Positions 1 to 8,891 are shown, numbered from the stretch's first letter. The stretch: DNA of 64,000 nucleotides from Lachnospiraceae bacterium (GCA_017436305.1 JAFSDJ010000066.1:1-64000), one strand, 5' to 3'. Notes: generated by a model from the letters alone, not told the origin. A program made the numbers and translations.

Positions 1-28
1 CCTGAGCCAGGATCAAACTCTCATGTTT
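1..28 (-). rRNA. rrs: 16S rRNA, 5' end only
   Basis: The reverse complement contains the universal 16S 5' signature (AGAGTTTGATCCTGGCTCAG) at positions 2-21. By alignment with the E. coli numbering the mature 5' end should fall near position 28. The rest of the rRNA operon lies outside the window, transcribed leftwards. Identification is secure; the exact mature end is inferred. Confidence 0.95.
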
Positions 29-359
29 GAATTTAATCCGGTCAAAATCAACTTCTAGCTAATTTTACCGTTCTTACTGTTTTAGGTTGTTCTTTTCGAA
101 CTCTCTGAATTTCTCTTTCCTGATTTATCATCAGGTTTTCTTGGAATTTCAGGGTTGCATTGCTGTTTGTTTGTCAAGGTACTTTGTCGCTTGTTTTTGT
201 TGTTTGTCACACGCGACTTGTATATACTATCATTTAGATTTTAGAATGTCAACACTTTTTTTGAATTTTTTTTACATTTTTTTTGCTTAACTTTATAAAA
301 CCGCATTTTCACGCGTAAATATGCTATTGTTTAATTCAAAAAAATCTATTGGCTTGTAA
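29..359. other. rRNA leader and spacer, no gene
   Basis: This stretch has the 16S leader (29-223), the rRNA promoter and its A/T-rich upstream element. Short frames here are rich in Phe, Ser and Cys and are not credible genes. I see no clear hairpin terminator for the lipoprotein gene that ends at 360, so its transcript may read into the rRNA promoter region. Confidence 0.6.
224..252 (-). promoter_or_regulatory. rRNA operon promoter (TTGACA-17-TAGTAT)
   Basis: On the minus strand a consensus -35 TTGACA (247-252) is followed after exactly 17 nt by TAGTAT (224-229). Immediately upstream (253-300) are runs of A/T that look like an UP element, as expected for rRNA promoters. The roughly 195 nt between the promoter and the 16S 5' end is the leader; it contains a small GTTC/GAAC hairpin (90-102 region) but no clear boxA that I could confirm. 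Confidence 0.85.
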
Positions 360-1220
360 CTATTCTAATCCAACATCTACTTCTTCCGCTAGTGTTTCTT
401 CTATCGCTTCATCTTCATTTCGAGTTTCCTCTATATCAGAAACTGATTGTTCTACTACTTCTGTTGTCACAGTATCACTACTTTGCAATATAGTAGTGAT
501 ACTATTATTGTTATATTTAATGTTCAATGACAAGCCTGTAATATCTGTTGTCTCTTCTGTCTTTACTTCTATTACAAGAACTGCAGTTACGGTTTCGCCT
601 GCAGGGATAGTTTTGTTTAAAGTTGATAAATCGTCTGAAAGCATGGTGACTAAGGTATTCTTCGTTGCAGTTCCATAATTTATACGAAAACGTGGATTTT
701 TAGAAAGTATATCACACACTGCATCCTCTGTACCAGTGTTTGTAAGTGTAAACTTGGCTACTACAAGCTTTGCTCCCGTAGAAGCATCCATTGCAAAAGT
801 TATTTCTTCTCCATTTCCTTCAGAATAAGAATCCAAAATTTCAAATCCCTGATAATCCACCTGAATAGAATCCAATTCCAAAAAGCTTCCAATATTGGCA
901 GACATTTTTTCTTGTGCTGCTCCATTTTCTGCCATTTCACTTTCTTGTGATGTTAACTGATTTTCAGAAACTGTAGTTTCTTCTTTTACTTCCTTTTGTT
1001 CTTCCGGCTGTTCAGTTATCTCTTCCCGAACTTCTTCTTCGCTGTGTTCATCTACTAATCTTGTGCTATAATTTTTATCATATTTTAATAAAAGTCCTGC
1101 TGCATATTCAGCAACCATAGCACTTTCATCTTCCGACATTTCAGGTATAGCATTTCCACAACCAGTCAAACTTATAGTCATAGTTATTATACACAACACT
1201 GCTACTAATTTCTTTTTCAT
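360..1220 (-). CDS. lipoprotein with DUF4352/DUF5067-like domain
   Basis: Predicted exported lipoprotein of 286 residues. The N-terminus is a type II signal peptide with lipobox LTGC, cysteine at about residue 21. A Glu-rich, low-complexity linker (about 60-105) is followed by a beta-rich region (about 105-235) containing a pattern like AKLVVAKFTLTNTG, typical of the immunoglobulin-like DUF4352/DUF5067 extracellular families. The tail is again acidic. ATG is preceded by GAGG. It lies 45 nt downstream of the sensor kinase gene on the same strand, so it probably belongs to that operon and could be a ligand-binding or accessory protein of the signalling system. The lipoprotein call is firm; the domain assignment is by pattern only, and the function is unknown. 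Confidence 0.7.
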   Translation of the reverse strand: MKKKLVAVLCIITMTISLTGCGNAIPEMSEDESAMVAEYAAGLLLKYDKNYSTRLVDEHSEEEVREEITEQPEEQKEVKEETTVSENQLTSQESEMAENGAAQEKMSANIGSFLELDSIQVDYQGFEILDSYSEGNGEEITFAMDASTGAKLVVAKFTLTNTGTEDAVCDILSKNPRFRINYGTATKNTLVTMLSDDLSTLNKTIPAGETVTAVLVIEVKTEETTDITGLSLNIKYNNNSITTILQSSDTVTTEVVEQSVSDIEETRNEDEAIEETLAEEVDVGLE

Positions 1221-1265
1221 TGGTCATCCTCACGACTTTTCATTATTTATTTCTTTATTCTACCA

Positions 1266-2735
1266 CTATTCTGTTGCAAGTTCAAACCAAAATTCTACTC
1301 CGTCTTCATGATTCAAAACTCCGTAGTTTTGGTTCATAGATTCCATAATGGCTTTTACGATGGATAAGCCCACTCCGCTACCACCATATTCTCTTGTCCG
1401 AGCCTTATCTACCTTATAAAACTTTCCCCATAATAACGGCAGTGACTCTTTCGGAATTGAATTTCCGGTATTAAAAACAGAGGTTCTGACTTTATTTTTA
1501 ATTCTTTCAATAGTTACAATTATTTTCTTTTCCCCCATAGCATAATTAATTGCATTGGTAAAATAATTCATAAACACTTCTTCTACCTTAAATTCATCAC
1601 CCCAAACATAAACCGGTTCTTTGCACCTGTATTCCACCGTCACATCATTTTGTTTTATCAAAATATCCGCTGACTGGATATAATTTACGATTAACTCATG
1701 TAAATCAAAACGTTCCATAGTAACTACATCGTTTCCAAATTCCAATTGGTTTAAAGTAAGAAGCTTTTTTACCATGATGTTCATTTTATTGGCTTCATCC
1801 ATAATCACTTCACAGTAAAAATCTCTGCTGGAATCATCATCATTAATTCCTATTTTTAACCCTTCTGCGTATCCCATAATTAAAGCAATTGGTGTTTTTA
1901 GTTCATGAGAAACGTTGGATATAAATTCCTTTCTCATGACGTCAATTTCTTCCTTCTTACGAATATCGTTTTGTAATTCGTTATTAGCAGTTTTTAATTC
2001 TGAGATTGTTTTCTCCAGAGTATCAGAAAGCTGGTTAATATGATCTCCTAAAATTCCAATCTCATTTTTTTCTTTTCCCGTATATTTGGCATCAAAATCT
2101 AAATTTTTCATTCTTTCAGAAATTTTTGTTAATTGCAAAATCGGCCGTGTCATCTGACCGGTAACTGTTAAAATTACAAAAGCACTAATAATTACTGCCC
2201 CAATTCCTACATATGCCAAAAAACGGTTGGAAATTTTTACACTATCCCGTATGCTTTCCACAGAAGTACGCAACAAAAACAAATTACCATTTTCTAATAC
2301 GCCCCACATTTCAATGTAATTGTTATTTGTATCTTTATCAAAGCTTTTCTGGATAACATATTCTGAATTTTCTTCTAAAATTTCTTTTGGTACATACATT
2401 CCCATGGCTCTTTCCAGTAACTGCCTGATCATTCTTTTATAGTCATTTACAGAGCATAAAACAAGTTTGGACTCCGCATCCATAACGATGATATTCATAT
2501 TGTAAGTAGCACAGATATTTTGAAATTCATTATGAAATTCCGTAGAACTAAGTTCACCTTTATCCGCTGCAACACAAATTCGGTTGTATGCATTTTTCAA
2601 GTCAGCTTCCTTATTCTGCACATAGTATTTTTCCAAAAATATAGTATTAAGAAGCCAGCACAATAAAATTGTGCCGGCCATAAGTGCTATAAAAATAGCT
2701 GCAAATTGTCTTTTTATAGAATGCTTGTGTTTCAT
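1266..2735 (-). CDS. sensor histidine kinase
   Basis: Membrane sensor kinase of a two-component system, 489 residues. Order: transmembrane helix at about 11-33, extracytoplasmic sensor region 34-170, second helix 172-192, HAMP domain to about 246, then HisKA with SHELKTP (phospho-accepting His277), and a C-terminal HATPase with the N box (NAINYA) and G box (GGSGVGLSIVKA). ATG preceded by GAGGTAGAGG. It overlaps the upstream response regulator gene by 4 nt (ATGA), a sign of translational coupling. The sensor region is not recognisable, so the signal is unknown. A lipoprotein gene follows and may be a partner. Confidence 0.93.
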   Translation of the reverse strand: MKHKHSIKRQFAAIFIALMAGTILLCWLLNTIFLEKYYVQNKEADLKNAYNRICVAADKGELSSTEFHNEFQNICATYNMNIIVMDAESKLVLCSVNDYKRMIRQLLERAMGMYVPKEILEENSEYVIQKSFDKDTNNNYIEMWGVLENGNLFLLRTSVESIRDSVKISNRFLAYVGIGAVIISAFVILTVTGQMTRPILQLTKISERMKNLDFDAKYTGKEKNEIGILGDHINQLSDTLEKTISELKTANNELQNDIRKKEEIDVMRKEFISNVSHELKTPIALIMGYAEGLKIGINDDDSSRDFYCEVIMDEANKMNIMVKKLLTLNQLEFGNDVVTMERFDLHELIVNYIQSADILIKQNDVTVEYRCKEPVYVWGDEFKVEEVFMNYFTNAINYAMGEKKIIVTIERIKNKVRTSVFNTGNSIPKESLPLLWGKFYKVDKARTREYGGSGVGLSIVKAIMESMNQNYGVLNHEDGVEFWFELATE

Positions 2736-3412
2736 TCCTCTACCTCGAATTTATATCCCATGCCCCAAATGGTTTTAATACAGTTTCCCTGTTCACCCAT
2801 TTTGCTTCTAAGTTTCTTTACATGAGTGTCAATGGTTCTGGCATCTCCGAAATAATCATAATTCCATACATGGTCTAATATTTTCTCTCTTGACAATGCA
2901 ATACCTTTATTTTCAAGAAAATAAGTAAGAAGCTCAAATTCTTTATAACTAAGCTCTACCTGCTTTCCAGAAATCGTAACAATATGGGCTGTTTTATCAA
3001 TTGTAATAGGACCCACCTGCAACATTTTTTCTGTTGCTCCACTACCGGTTCTTCGTAGTACTGCCTCTACACGGGCCACTAAAATCTTAGGACTGAATGG
3101 TTTTGTAATATATTCATCTACTCCGTATTGGAATCCTTTTAATTCATCCTGCTCATCTGCTTTTGCCGTCAACATAATAACAGGAACTTTGGAATACTCA
3201 CGAATTTCTTTACATACTTGGTAGCCGTCCATTTTGGGCATCATTACATCTAACAGCACCAGTGAGATATCCTTTATTTTAAAAAATAAATCAAGTGCCT
3301 GAGCACCGTCCTCAGCCTCTATGACTTCATAATTATTTTTTGTAAGAAAGTCTTTTACCAACTTTCTCATTCTGCTTTCATCATCTACTACAAGAATTTT
3401 TAATTTTTCCAT
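2732..3412 (-). CDS. OmpR/PhoB-family response regulator
   Basis: DNA-binding response regulator of 226 residues. The receiver domain has the acidic pair D10/D11, the phosphoacceptor D55 in LLDVMMPKMDG and the conserved K104 in ITKPF. The C-terminal winged helix (about 130-224) ends with the typical IDTHVKKLRSK and GMGYKFE motifs. It is the first gene of the operon with the kinase and probably the lipoprotein. The name of the system cannot be read from the sequence. Confidence 0.95.
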   Translation of the reverse strand: MEKLKILVVDDESRMRKLVKDFLTKNNYEVIEAEDGAQALDLFFKIKDISLVLLDVMMPKMDGYQVCKEIREYSKVPVIMLTAKADEQDELKGFQYGVDEYITKPFSPKILVARVEAVLRRTGSGATEKMLQVGPITIDKTAHIVTISGKQVELSYKEFELLTYFLENKGIALSREKILDHVWNYDYFGDARTIDTHVKKLRSKMGEQGNCIKTIWGMGYKFEVEE

Positions 3413-3507
3413 TTTATCACCATCTTACACGATTTAACAGCTATGCTTTAAGCCTTAATTAATACTAACAGACAAGTATGTTAAAAATGTGAAATAAAAC
3501 CGGCTTT

Positions 3508-4074
3508 TTATTCTATGGATAATTCTTTTTCCTTTTCCCTTATTTTCGCTTCCCTCTCCTGTAAATCCTGTTCCCAGCTGGCATATTTATTGGTAATGGC
3601 ATTTTTATAATTCAGTATATTAGCATTTTCACCTTTTAAAGTAATAATAAACAATATGACTATAATAAGTGCCAGTACAAAATTCAGAAAAACAGAATAT
3701 TTTAATTTCTCCTTTGTTTTCTGTCCGGCAGCAATCCGCACTTTTAACTGTTCTTCTTTTTTAGCTTCTTCCGCTCGTTTTTTCATAGACAATTTAGAAT
3801 GAATTGTAATGGGCTGTACTACAAAATCACTATCCGGGTCTTTAATGCGTATTAGGTGTTCCTGAAGTTTTTTTAAATAAACTTCTCCCACAATTGTTTC
3901 AAAAGCATGATTTTCAAGTGCTTTATTGTAAACCATAACCACTGCTTCAAAATTGTCATAGTTTAATTTTTTGTCCAGCATTTGAATTTTATTTTCATCG
4001 TTTTTGGCTGCCTTTGCTTCAATTTCTGTTTCAAACAGAAATCCTCCAACCAGATATTCTTCTTTTTCTGCCAT
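3508..4074 (-). CDS. membrane protein of unknown function
   Basis: I do not recognise this 188-residue protein. It begins with EYLVGGFLFETEIEAKAA, followed by a mostly alpha-helical charged region with KKRAEEAKKEEQ, one strongly hydrophobic segment (about 127-145) and a charged C-terminal helix (WEQDLQEREAKIREKEKEL) that looks like a coiled coil. The topology suggests a single-pass anchor with helical regions on both sides. Start ATG with AAAGGA upstream. It sits alone between the ssrA terminator and the two-component operon. There is only a weak A/T hairpin downstream (3480-3505). Confidence 0.7.
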   Translation of the reverse strand: MAEKEEYLVGGFLFETEIEAKAAKNDENKIQMLDKKLNYDNFEAVVMVYNKALENHAFETIVGEVYLKKLQEHLIRIKDPDSDFVVQPITIHSKLSMKKRAEEAKKEEQLKVRIAAGQKTKEKLKYSVFLNFVLALIIVILFIITLKGENANILNYKNAITNKYASWEQDLQEREAKIREKEKELSIE

Positions 4075-4100
4075 TTTAACTAAGTCCTTTCAAATAAAAG

Positions 4101-4133
4101 TAGCAGAAAGTAAACATAGCTTACTTTCTGCTA
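4101..4133 (-). terminator. bidirectional hairpin terminator after ssrA
   Basis: A perfect 13-bp stem (4101-4113 with 4121-4133) with a 7-nt loop. On the minus strand it is followed by a U-rich CTTTTATTT, on the plus strand by CTTTTTAATTTT. It most likely ends the tmRNA transcript and separates it from the unknown membrane protein gene. Confidence 0.75.
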
Positions 4134-4206
4134 ACTTTTTAATTTTAAATCACTGAAGCTAATTCGTTGGTAGTCGAACCCTTAAGGTTCGGATTCTCAC
4201 AAATAA

Positions 4207-4544
4207 TGGAGTAGACGGGAGTCGAACCCGTGTCCAAAAGCCCATTCCCTGTACTTCTACTATCATAGTCAGTTATTTTACATTCCCTCTGCCTGCCGGG
4301 AACTAACACCCTACAGGTCTTAGTAGCTTCATAATACGCCCACAGGCTCAAAGCTTTGCCTGTGTCGTTTCCTACATAGTCGATGCCCGGTTCTTAATGT
4401 GTAGGTGCACTAAGTCGGACACGCTGCAACTAGGCAGCGAATGCTAAATTTTCTTCAGCGTTTATATTTAGTGTTGTGATTTGACGCATCACCTGCGGAT
4501 AGCTTCTCCAGCTGCAAGACCCCTGTCGAAACCTTTACTACCCC
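4207..4544 (-). ncRNA. ssrA: transfer-messenger RNA (tmRNA)
   Basis: One-piece tmRNA, about 338 nt without CCA. The 5' end GGGGTAGTAAAGGTTTCGAC and the 3' end GGGTTCGACTCCCGTCTACTCCA pair as a 7-bp acceptor stem (GGGGUAG with CUACUCC). The terminal CCA is not encoded: the discriminator A is followed by TTA. The tag reading frame ends (N)AEENLAFAA then TAG at 4430-4432; the exact resume codon is uncertain, probably the Ala or Asn codon near 4459-4462. A -10-like TAAAAT lies 7 nt upstream of the first base (4552-4557). It rescues stalled ribosomes together with SmpB, encoded just upstream. Confidence 0.96.
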
Positions 4545-4648
4545 TTATTCAATTTTAGTTAAAAAGATTCAACAATAAAATGCTAAATCCAATTACTCAC
4601 TAAGTATATCGGCAAACATTTCATTCGTCCATAGGAATTTTAAATTTT

Positions 4649-5113
4649 TTATAAATTTTTTATCTTAAATTCCTTTTGCGCTTCTCTTCTTTGGTCTTTT
4701 TTGGCAATATCCTGGCGCTTATCATATAATTTTTTACCTCTTGCTAAGCCTACCTCTATTTTTGCCTTGCCATCTTTAAAATATACTTGCAACGGGACTA
4801 AAGTATACCCTTTCTCTGCAAGTTTTCCTGCAAGTTTATTAATCTCTGATTTGTGAAATAATAATTTTCTTATACGCAAAGGGTCTTTATTGAAAATATT
4901 CCCCTTTTCATAAGGGCTTATATTCATTCCATAAATAAATGCCTCACCCTTTTCAATTCGAATAAACGCTTCTTTAATGCTGCATTTTCCCATACGCAGG
5001 GACTTTACTTCCGTACCATGGAGTACAATCCCCGCCTCATATTTTTCATCGATAAAAAAGTCAAAATATGCTTTTTTATTATTTGCCACAAGCTTTCCTT
5101 GTTCTTTGCTCAT
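4649..5113 (-). CDS. smpB: SsrA-binding protein SmpB
   Basis: Binds the tRNA-like domain of tmRNA and brings it to ribosomes stalled without a stop codon. Its 154 residues match the family length. Family hallmarks are [20 protein letters not shown] near the N-terminus, GTEVKSLR, and the basic C-terminal tail with [15 protein letters not shown] that enters the mRNA channel. Start ATG with GGAGG 7 nt upstream. It lies 18 nt after rnr and about 100 nt before ssrA, the usual Firmicute arrangement. Confidence 0.97.
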   Translation of the reverse strand: MSKEQGKLVANNKKAYFDFFIDEKYEAGIVLHGTEVKSLRMGKCSIKEAFIRIEKGEAFIYGMNISPYEKGNIFNKDPLRIRKLLFHKSEINKLAGKLAEKGYTLVPLQVYFKDGKAKIEVGLARGKKLYDKRQDIAKKDQRREAQKEFKIKNL

Positions 5114-5131
5114 AATTTCCTCCTATACAAG

Positions 5132-7276
5132 CTATGTTTCATCCTCATAAGGTATTTCAAAATCAATGGTTTTTGCCATTTTATCTACATCCTTTACCCG
5201 GATTTTGATTTTTTCTCCAAGCTTGTATGTTTTGTTTGTATCTTTTCCTACCATTTCATAGGTATTTTCATCATAATAGTAATAATCACCCGGTATGGAT
5301 GCCACATGAACCATGCCCTCTACAGTATTTGAAAGCTCCACATAAATTCCCCAGGCTGTAACTCCTGAAATAATTCCTTCAAATTCCTCGCCAATATGAC
5401 CTTCCATATATTCGGCTTTTTTGAGCTTATCCGTTTCTCTTTCTGCTTCATCTGCTCTTCTTTCCATTTCAGAAGAACGTTTGCACACATTTGGAAGAAT
5501 CTCTTTGTAATGGTTGATTCTATCCTGATTTAATTTATCTCTAAGCTGATTTTTAATAATCCGGTGAATTTGTAAATCAGGATATCTTCTAATAGGTGAA
5601 GTAAAATGACAATAATATTCACATGCCAGTCCAAAATGTCCGGTGCAGCTTTCTGTATACCTTGCCTGTTTCATGCTGCGAAGTATAAGGCGACTAATCA
5701 ATACCTCTTCACTAGTACCTTGTATTTTCCCAAGAAGCTTTTGCAATTCCTTTGGATGCACTTCTTCATTTGTTAATTTCATACCATAACCAAAATTTGC
5801 AATAAATGTGGATAATTTTTTTATTTTTTCTGAATCCGGCACTTCATGGGTGCGGTATACAAAAGGAAGCTCCTGCCAGAAAAAATGCTGAGCCACTGTT
5901 TCATTTGCCATAAGCATAAAATCTTCAATAAGTTTTGTAGCTACGTTTCTTTCATAAGGTTTAACATCAGTTGGGTGTCCCTTATCATCCAGAATGATTT
6001 TGCTTTCCCGAAAATCAAAATCAATGGAGCCCCTTTTTTGTCTGTTTTTTCTTAAAATGGCTGAAAGTGCTGCCATATTCTCAAACATGGGAATAAGCTC
6101 TTTGTACTTTTCACATTCTATTTCGTCTTTGTCTTCTAATATTTTCTTAACACTGGTGTAAGTCATACGGCGGTTTACTTTAATAACTGTTTCGGCAATT
6201 TCATAGTCTACTACCTTTCCTTTTTCGTCAATTGTCATAAGACAGCTAAGTGCCAGTCTATCCACGCCTTCATTTAAAGAACAGATTCCATTGGATAATG
6301 CATGGGGCAACATTGGAATCACTCTGTCTACAAGATAAACACTGGTTCCTCTCTTTAGTGCCTCTTTATCCAAAGCAGAATTTTCCTGTACGTAATTGGT
6401 TACATCCGCAATATGGACTCCTAGATGGTATTTCCCCTCTTCTACAGTAAGGCTTACGGCATCATCTATATCCTTTGTATCTTCCCCGTCAATAGTAACC
6501 ATTTTCATCTGGCGCAAATCTTTTCTGCCTTCCATATCTGCAAGTGATACGTCCTTAGCCACTCTTTCAGCCTGATTAAGCACTCTTTCACTAAATTCTG
6601 TAGGAAGGTCGAAGCCTTTGACGATAGAAAGTATATCTACCCCCGGGTCATTAATATGACCAAGTATTTCTATAATCCTGCCTTCCGGGCGTTTTCCTTT
6701 GTAACCTTTGCCGTAGTCTGTAATCTCTACTACTACTTTATGCCCATCTACTGCTCCTTTAGAACGTTCCAGTGGAATATAAATATCATCCGGCAACTTT
6801 CTATTATCCGGTACAACAAAGCCAAAACTTTTCCCCCGTTCAAAAGTTCCTACAACAGTTTTCATACCTCTTTCTAAAATATTAACTACTTCCGCTTCCT
6901 GTCTCATACCTCTTTTGCCAGGGAGCAGAGCAATTTCTACTTTATCCTGATGGAATGCACCATTTACTTTTGTTTCCGGTATATAAAAATCTTCTGTCTG
7001 TCCCTCAATTTCTACAAAGCCAAAGCCCTTGGGATTGCTAATAAAAGTTCCCACTAATGCTGTTACTTCCGGCTTTATATATTTTCCCCGCTTCGTAATC
7101 TGTAATTTTCCTTCTGCTAAAAGACTTTCCAGTACCCTTTTAAATTCCGGTCTATCCCCCGGCTCTACCTGAAACATAATAGCCAGTTCCTTTTCTTTCA
7201 TAGGAACATATAAATCTTCAGACACAAAATCACATATTAATTTTTTTCTTTCTTCAAATGTTTTTTTACTCATCAT
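5132..7276 (-). CDS. rnr: ribonuclease R
   Basis: 3'-5' exoribonuclease of the RNB family, 714 residues. Order: N-terminal winged helix, two OB cold-shock domains with GTFISNPKGFGFV and GTFERGKSFGFV, the catalytic RNB domain with DGEDTKDIDDAVSL (metal-binding aspartates) and the HFTSPIRRYPDL motif, then a C-terminal S1 domain (GIISGVTAWGIYVEL). It degrades structured RNA and, with tmRNA-SmpB encoded next to it, non-stop mRNAs. Tandem ATGs (7276 and 7273) are both possible; GGGGTAA is spaced better for the second. Confidence 0.96.
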   Translation of the reverse strand: MMSKKTFEERKKLICDFVSEDLYVPMKEKELAIMFQVEPGDRPEFKRVLESLLAEGKLQITKRGKYIKPEVTALVGTFISNPKGFGFVEIEGQTEDFYIPETKVNGAFHQDKVEIALLPGKRGMRQEAEVVNILERGMKTVVGTFERGKSFGFVVPDNRKLPDDIYIPLERSKGAVDGHKVVVEITDYGKGYKGKRPEGRIIEILGHINDPGVDILSIVKGFDLPTEFSERVLNQAERVAKDVSLADMEGRKDLRQMKMVTIDGEDTKDIDDAVSLTVEEGKYHLGVHIADVTNYVQENSALDKEALKRGTSVYLVDRVIPMLPHALSNGICSLNEGVDRLALSCLMTIDEKGKVVDYEIAETVIKVNRRMTYTSVKKILEDKDEIECEKYKELIPMFENMAALSAILRKNRQKRGSIDFDFRESKIILDDKGHPTDVKPYERNVATKLIEDFMLMANETVAQHFFWQELPFVYRTHEVPDSEKIKKLSTFIANFGYGMKLTNEEVHPKELQKLLGKIQGTSEEVLISRLILRSMKQARYTESCTGHFGLACEYYCHFTSPIRRYPDLQIHRIIKNQLRDKLNQDRINHYKEILPNVCKRSSEMERRADEAERETDKLKKAEYMEGHIGEEFEGIISGVTAWGIYVELSNTVEGMVHVASIPGDYYYYDENTYEMVGKDTNKTYKLGEKIKIRVKDVDKMAKTIDFEIPYEDET

Positions 7277-7309
7277 TTACCCCATTATAGTTCACCCATG
7301 TTTGATGAA

Positions 7310-7339
7310 CAAAAGAAAAAGCACTCTGCAAAGAGTGCT
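7310..7339 (-). terminator. terminator between secG and rnr
   Basis: An 8-bp stem (AGCACTCT with AGAGTGCT) around a GCAA-type loop, followed on the minus strand by TTTTTCTTTTG. It lies directly after secG, so rnr expression needs read-through or its own promoter. Confidence 0.8.
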
Positions 7340-7347
7340 CACATTCA

Positions 7348-7587
7348 CTAAAATTTGTTAATGTTTAATACGACTGCTAAAAGTAAAAAGGCAACTGCCA
7401 GAATCTTAGTAAACTTAACTAAAGTTCCTTCCATAGAACGGCCTTTATTCTTTCCCCAATAAGACTCTGCTGCTCCAGCGATAGAACCAAGACCAGCTGA
7501 CTTACCTTCCTGCATCAGTACAAGCACTGTAATTGCAACACATACTATAATAAAAATTATTGTTAAAATCATTCTTAGTGTACCCAT
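7348..7587 (-). CDS. secG: protein translocase subunit SecG
   Basis: Accessory subunit of the SecYEG export channel, 79 residues, two transmembrane helices (about 4-24 and 55-75) joined by a loop with the family motif GLGSIAGAAESYWGKNKGR. I chose the internal ATG at 7587 because AGGAGG stands 8 nt upstream; an earlier in-frame start would include that ribosome binding site in the coding region. The secG-rnr-smpB-ssrA order is classic for Firmicutes. Confidence 0.93.
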   Translation of the reverse strand: MGTLRMILTIIFIIVCVAITVLVLMQEGKSAGLGSIAGAAESYWGKNKGRSMEGTLVKFTKILAVAFLLLAVVLNINKF

Positions 7588-7690
7588 TTTTAAACCTCCT
7601 AATGTCAAACAAGCTATATTTTATCACAGGAAATTAAGATTGGCAATGTTTTTTTTAGATTTTCTAAAGAAATTTGCTATATTACGAAAA

Positions 7691-7718
7691 AAGGAAGAAC
7701 TTTTCCTTGTTCTCCCTT
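7691..7718 (-). terminator. terminator of the secreted protein pair
   Basis: Stem of about 10 bp with one mismatch (7691-7700 with 7709-7718), 8-nt loop, then TTTTTT on the minus strand. It is just downstream of the second secreted paralogue. Confidence 0.7.
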
Positions 7719-7734
7719 TCTTTATGTATGATAT

Positions 7735-8319
7735 TTATTTTTTCTTAACCTTTACATTACATGTAATTGTACTACTATTGTTAAAATCCAAATAAACTAC
7801 CTGACCTTTTTTCAACTTTACAGTTGCTGTACGGCTTGGGAGATATGTGTATTTTGAAACACTACCGGAACTTGTATATGAGGCAGCTGAGCGTAAATAT
7901 AAAGTATTAACTTTGCCTCCCTTTGTTTTCACACTTAAATATGACTTTGGATATCTTGCACCGGCATATGTATTTTTGCCGGTCATCATTGTTACACATC
8001 CATAAATAACTGCATTGCTATTTCCTTTTTTAGCATAATTTGAAATAGTAAACTGATAAGTTCCTGCCTTTGGCGCTGTAAACTTGACCCATGATACAGC
8101 AGTTTTTGTCTTTGTCTTAAGGTTAGAACTCTTGTATGGTTTTGCTGTAACCGTAGTAGTACCAACTTTTATTGCTGGTGCTTTTTTGTAATTATAGTTA
8201 GCCGTAACTTTTCTTACTGCCTGTGCTTCTATTGCAGCAGTTGGTGCAAATACAGAAAGCACTAATGCTACCACTAAGCTAAGGCATAGTAATTTGGTTG
8301 ATTTTTTGATTGTTTTCAT
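7735..8319 (-). CDS. small secreted protein, paralogue of the preceding gene
   Basis: Predicted secreted basic protein of 194 residues: signal peptide 1 to about 34 ending in IEAQA, then a mature part full of Lys, Thr, Ser and Tyr. It contains the blocks TTTVTAKP, SWVKFTAPKAGTYQFTISNY, and RTATVKLKKGQVVYLDF, which give the impression of a small beta-sandwich similar to pre-peptidase C-terminal domains; that fold is an inference. The 8331 gene encodes a clear paralogue 11 nt upstream, so the two came from a tandem duplication and are cotranscribed. Function unknown. Confidence 0.75.
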   Translation of the reverse strand: MKTIKKSTKLLCLSLVVALVLSVFAPTAAIEAQAVRKVTANYNYKKAPAIKVGTTTVTAKPYKSSNLKTKTKTAVSWVKFTAPKAGTYQFTISNYAKKGNSNAVIYGCVTMMTGKNTYAGARYPKSYLSVKTKGGKVNTLYLRSAASYTSSGSVSKYTYLPSRTATVKLKKGQVVYLDFNNSSTITCNVKVKKK

Positions 8320-8330
8320 CTTTTCCTCCG

Positions 8331-8891
8331 TTATTTTCTTTTAATGTTTAGTTTAAAATTAACCGTTTCCCGATTGACAAATTCTAAGTATACAATCTGA
8401 CCTTTTTTCAGCTTTACTGTTCCTGTACGTTTTTTGATAAAGGTTGTAGTTTTTACCTGGCCGGAAACATTTTCTGCTGCGGCAGAACACATATACAGCG
8501 CATAATATTTTCCGCCCTTTGTCTTAACATTCAACAACGTTTTTGGTGTTTTTCCGGTCATCAGAAGAATAGAACCAAAAACAGACTGTTTTTTGTTTCC
8601 TTTTACTGCATAATTGGAAATTGTAAACTGATAGGTACCTGTCTTAGGTGCTTTAAATTTCACCCAGGAATACTTTGAATAATAATCACCATTTTTCTTA
8701 TAAGTGACAATCGGTTTTGCTGTAACGGTTGTAGTGCCTGTTTTAACCGTTGGTGCCTTGGAATAAGAATAGTTTGAGGTTACTTTCTTTGCTGCATTTG
8801 TTTCCATAGATGGCACAGATGTAAATGTAGTAAGCAACAACGCCATTATCAAACCAAAGCATATTAGTTTTTTTACCTTTGTCCTTTCCAT
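8331..8891 (-). CDS. small secreted protein, tandem paralogue
   Basis: Predicted secreted protein of 186 residues with signal peptide (about 1-33, ending METNAAK), sharing the whole architecture of its neighbour: KKVTSNYSYSKAP, TTTVTAKP, SWVKFKAPKTGTYQFTISNY and GTVKLKKGQIVYLEF. The start is set at the ATG preceded by GGGAG; a second ATG five codons earlier overlaps that site and is less likely. First gene of a two-gene operon with a strong promoter. No catalytic motif is visible; cell wall or surface association is possible because of the basic charge. Confidence 0.75.
   Translation of the reverse strand: MERTKVKKLICFGLIMALLLTTFTSVPSMETNAAKKVTSNYSYSKAPTVKTGTTTVTAKPIVTYKKNGDYYSKYSWVKFKAPKTGTYQFTISNYAVKGNKKQSVFGSILLMTGKTPKTLLNVKTKGGKYYALYMCSAAAENVSGQVKTTTFIKKRTGTVKLKKGQIVYLEFVNRETVNFKLNIKRK

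Noticed and set aside
172..177. Second TTGACA on the minus strand as another rRNA promoter
   Set aside because: No -10 hexamer is found at 16-18 nt spacing.
87..290. 67-codon plus-strand frame rich in Phe and Cys
   Set aside because: It covers the rRNA leader and promoter on the other strand.
4145..4351. 68-codon minus-strand frame
   Set aside because: It lies within the 3' half of the tmRNA gene and its flank.
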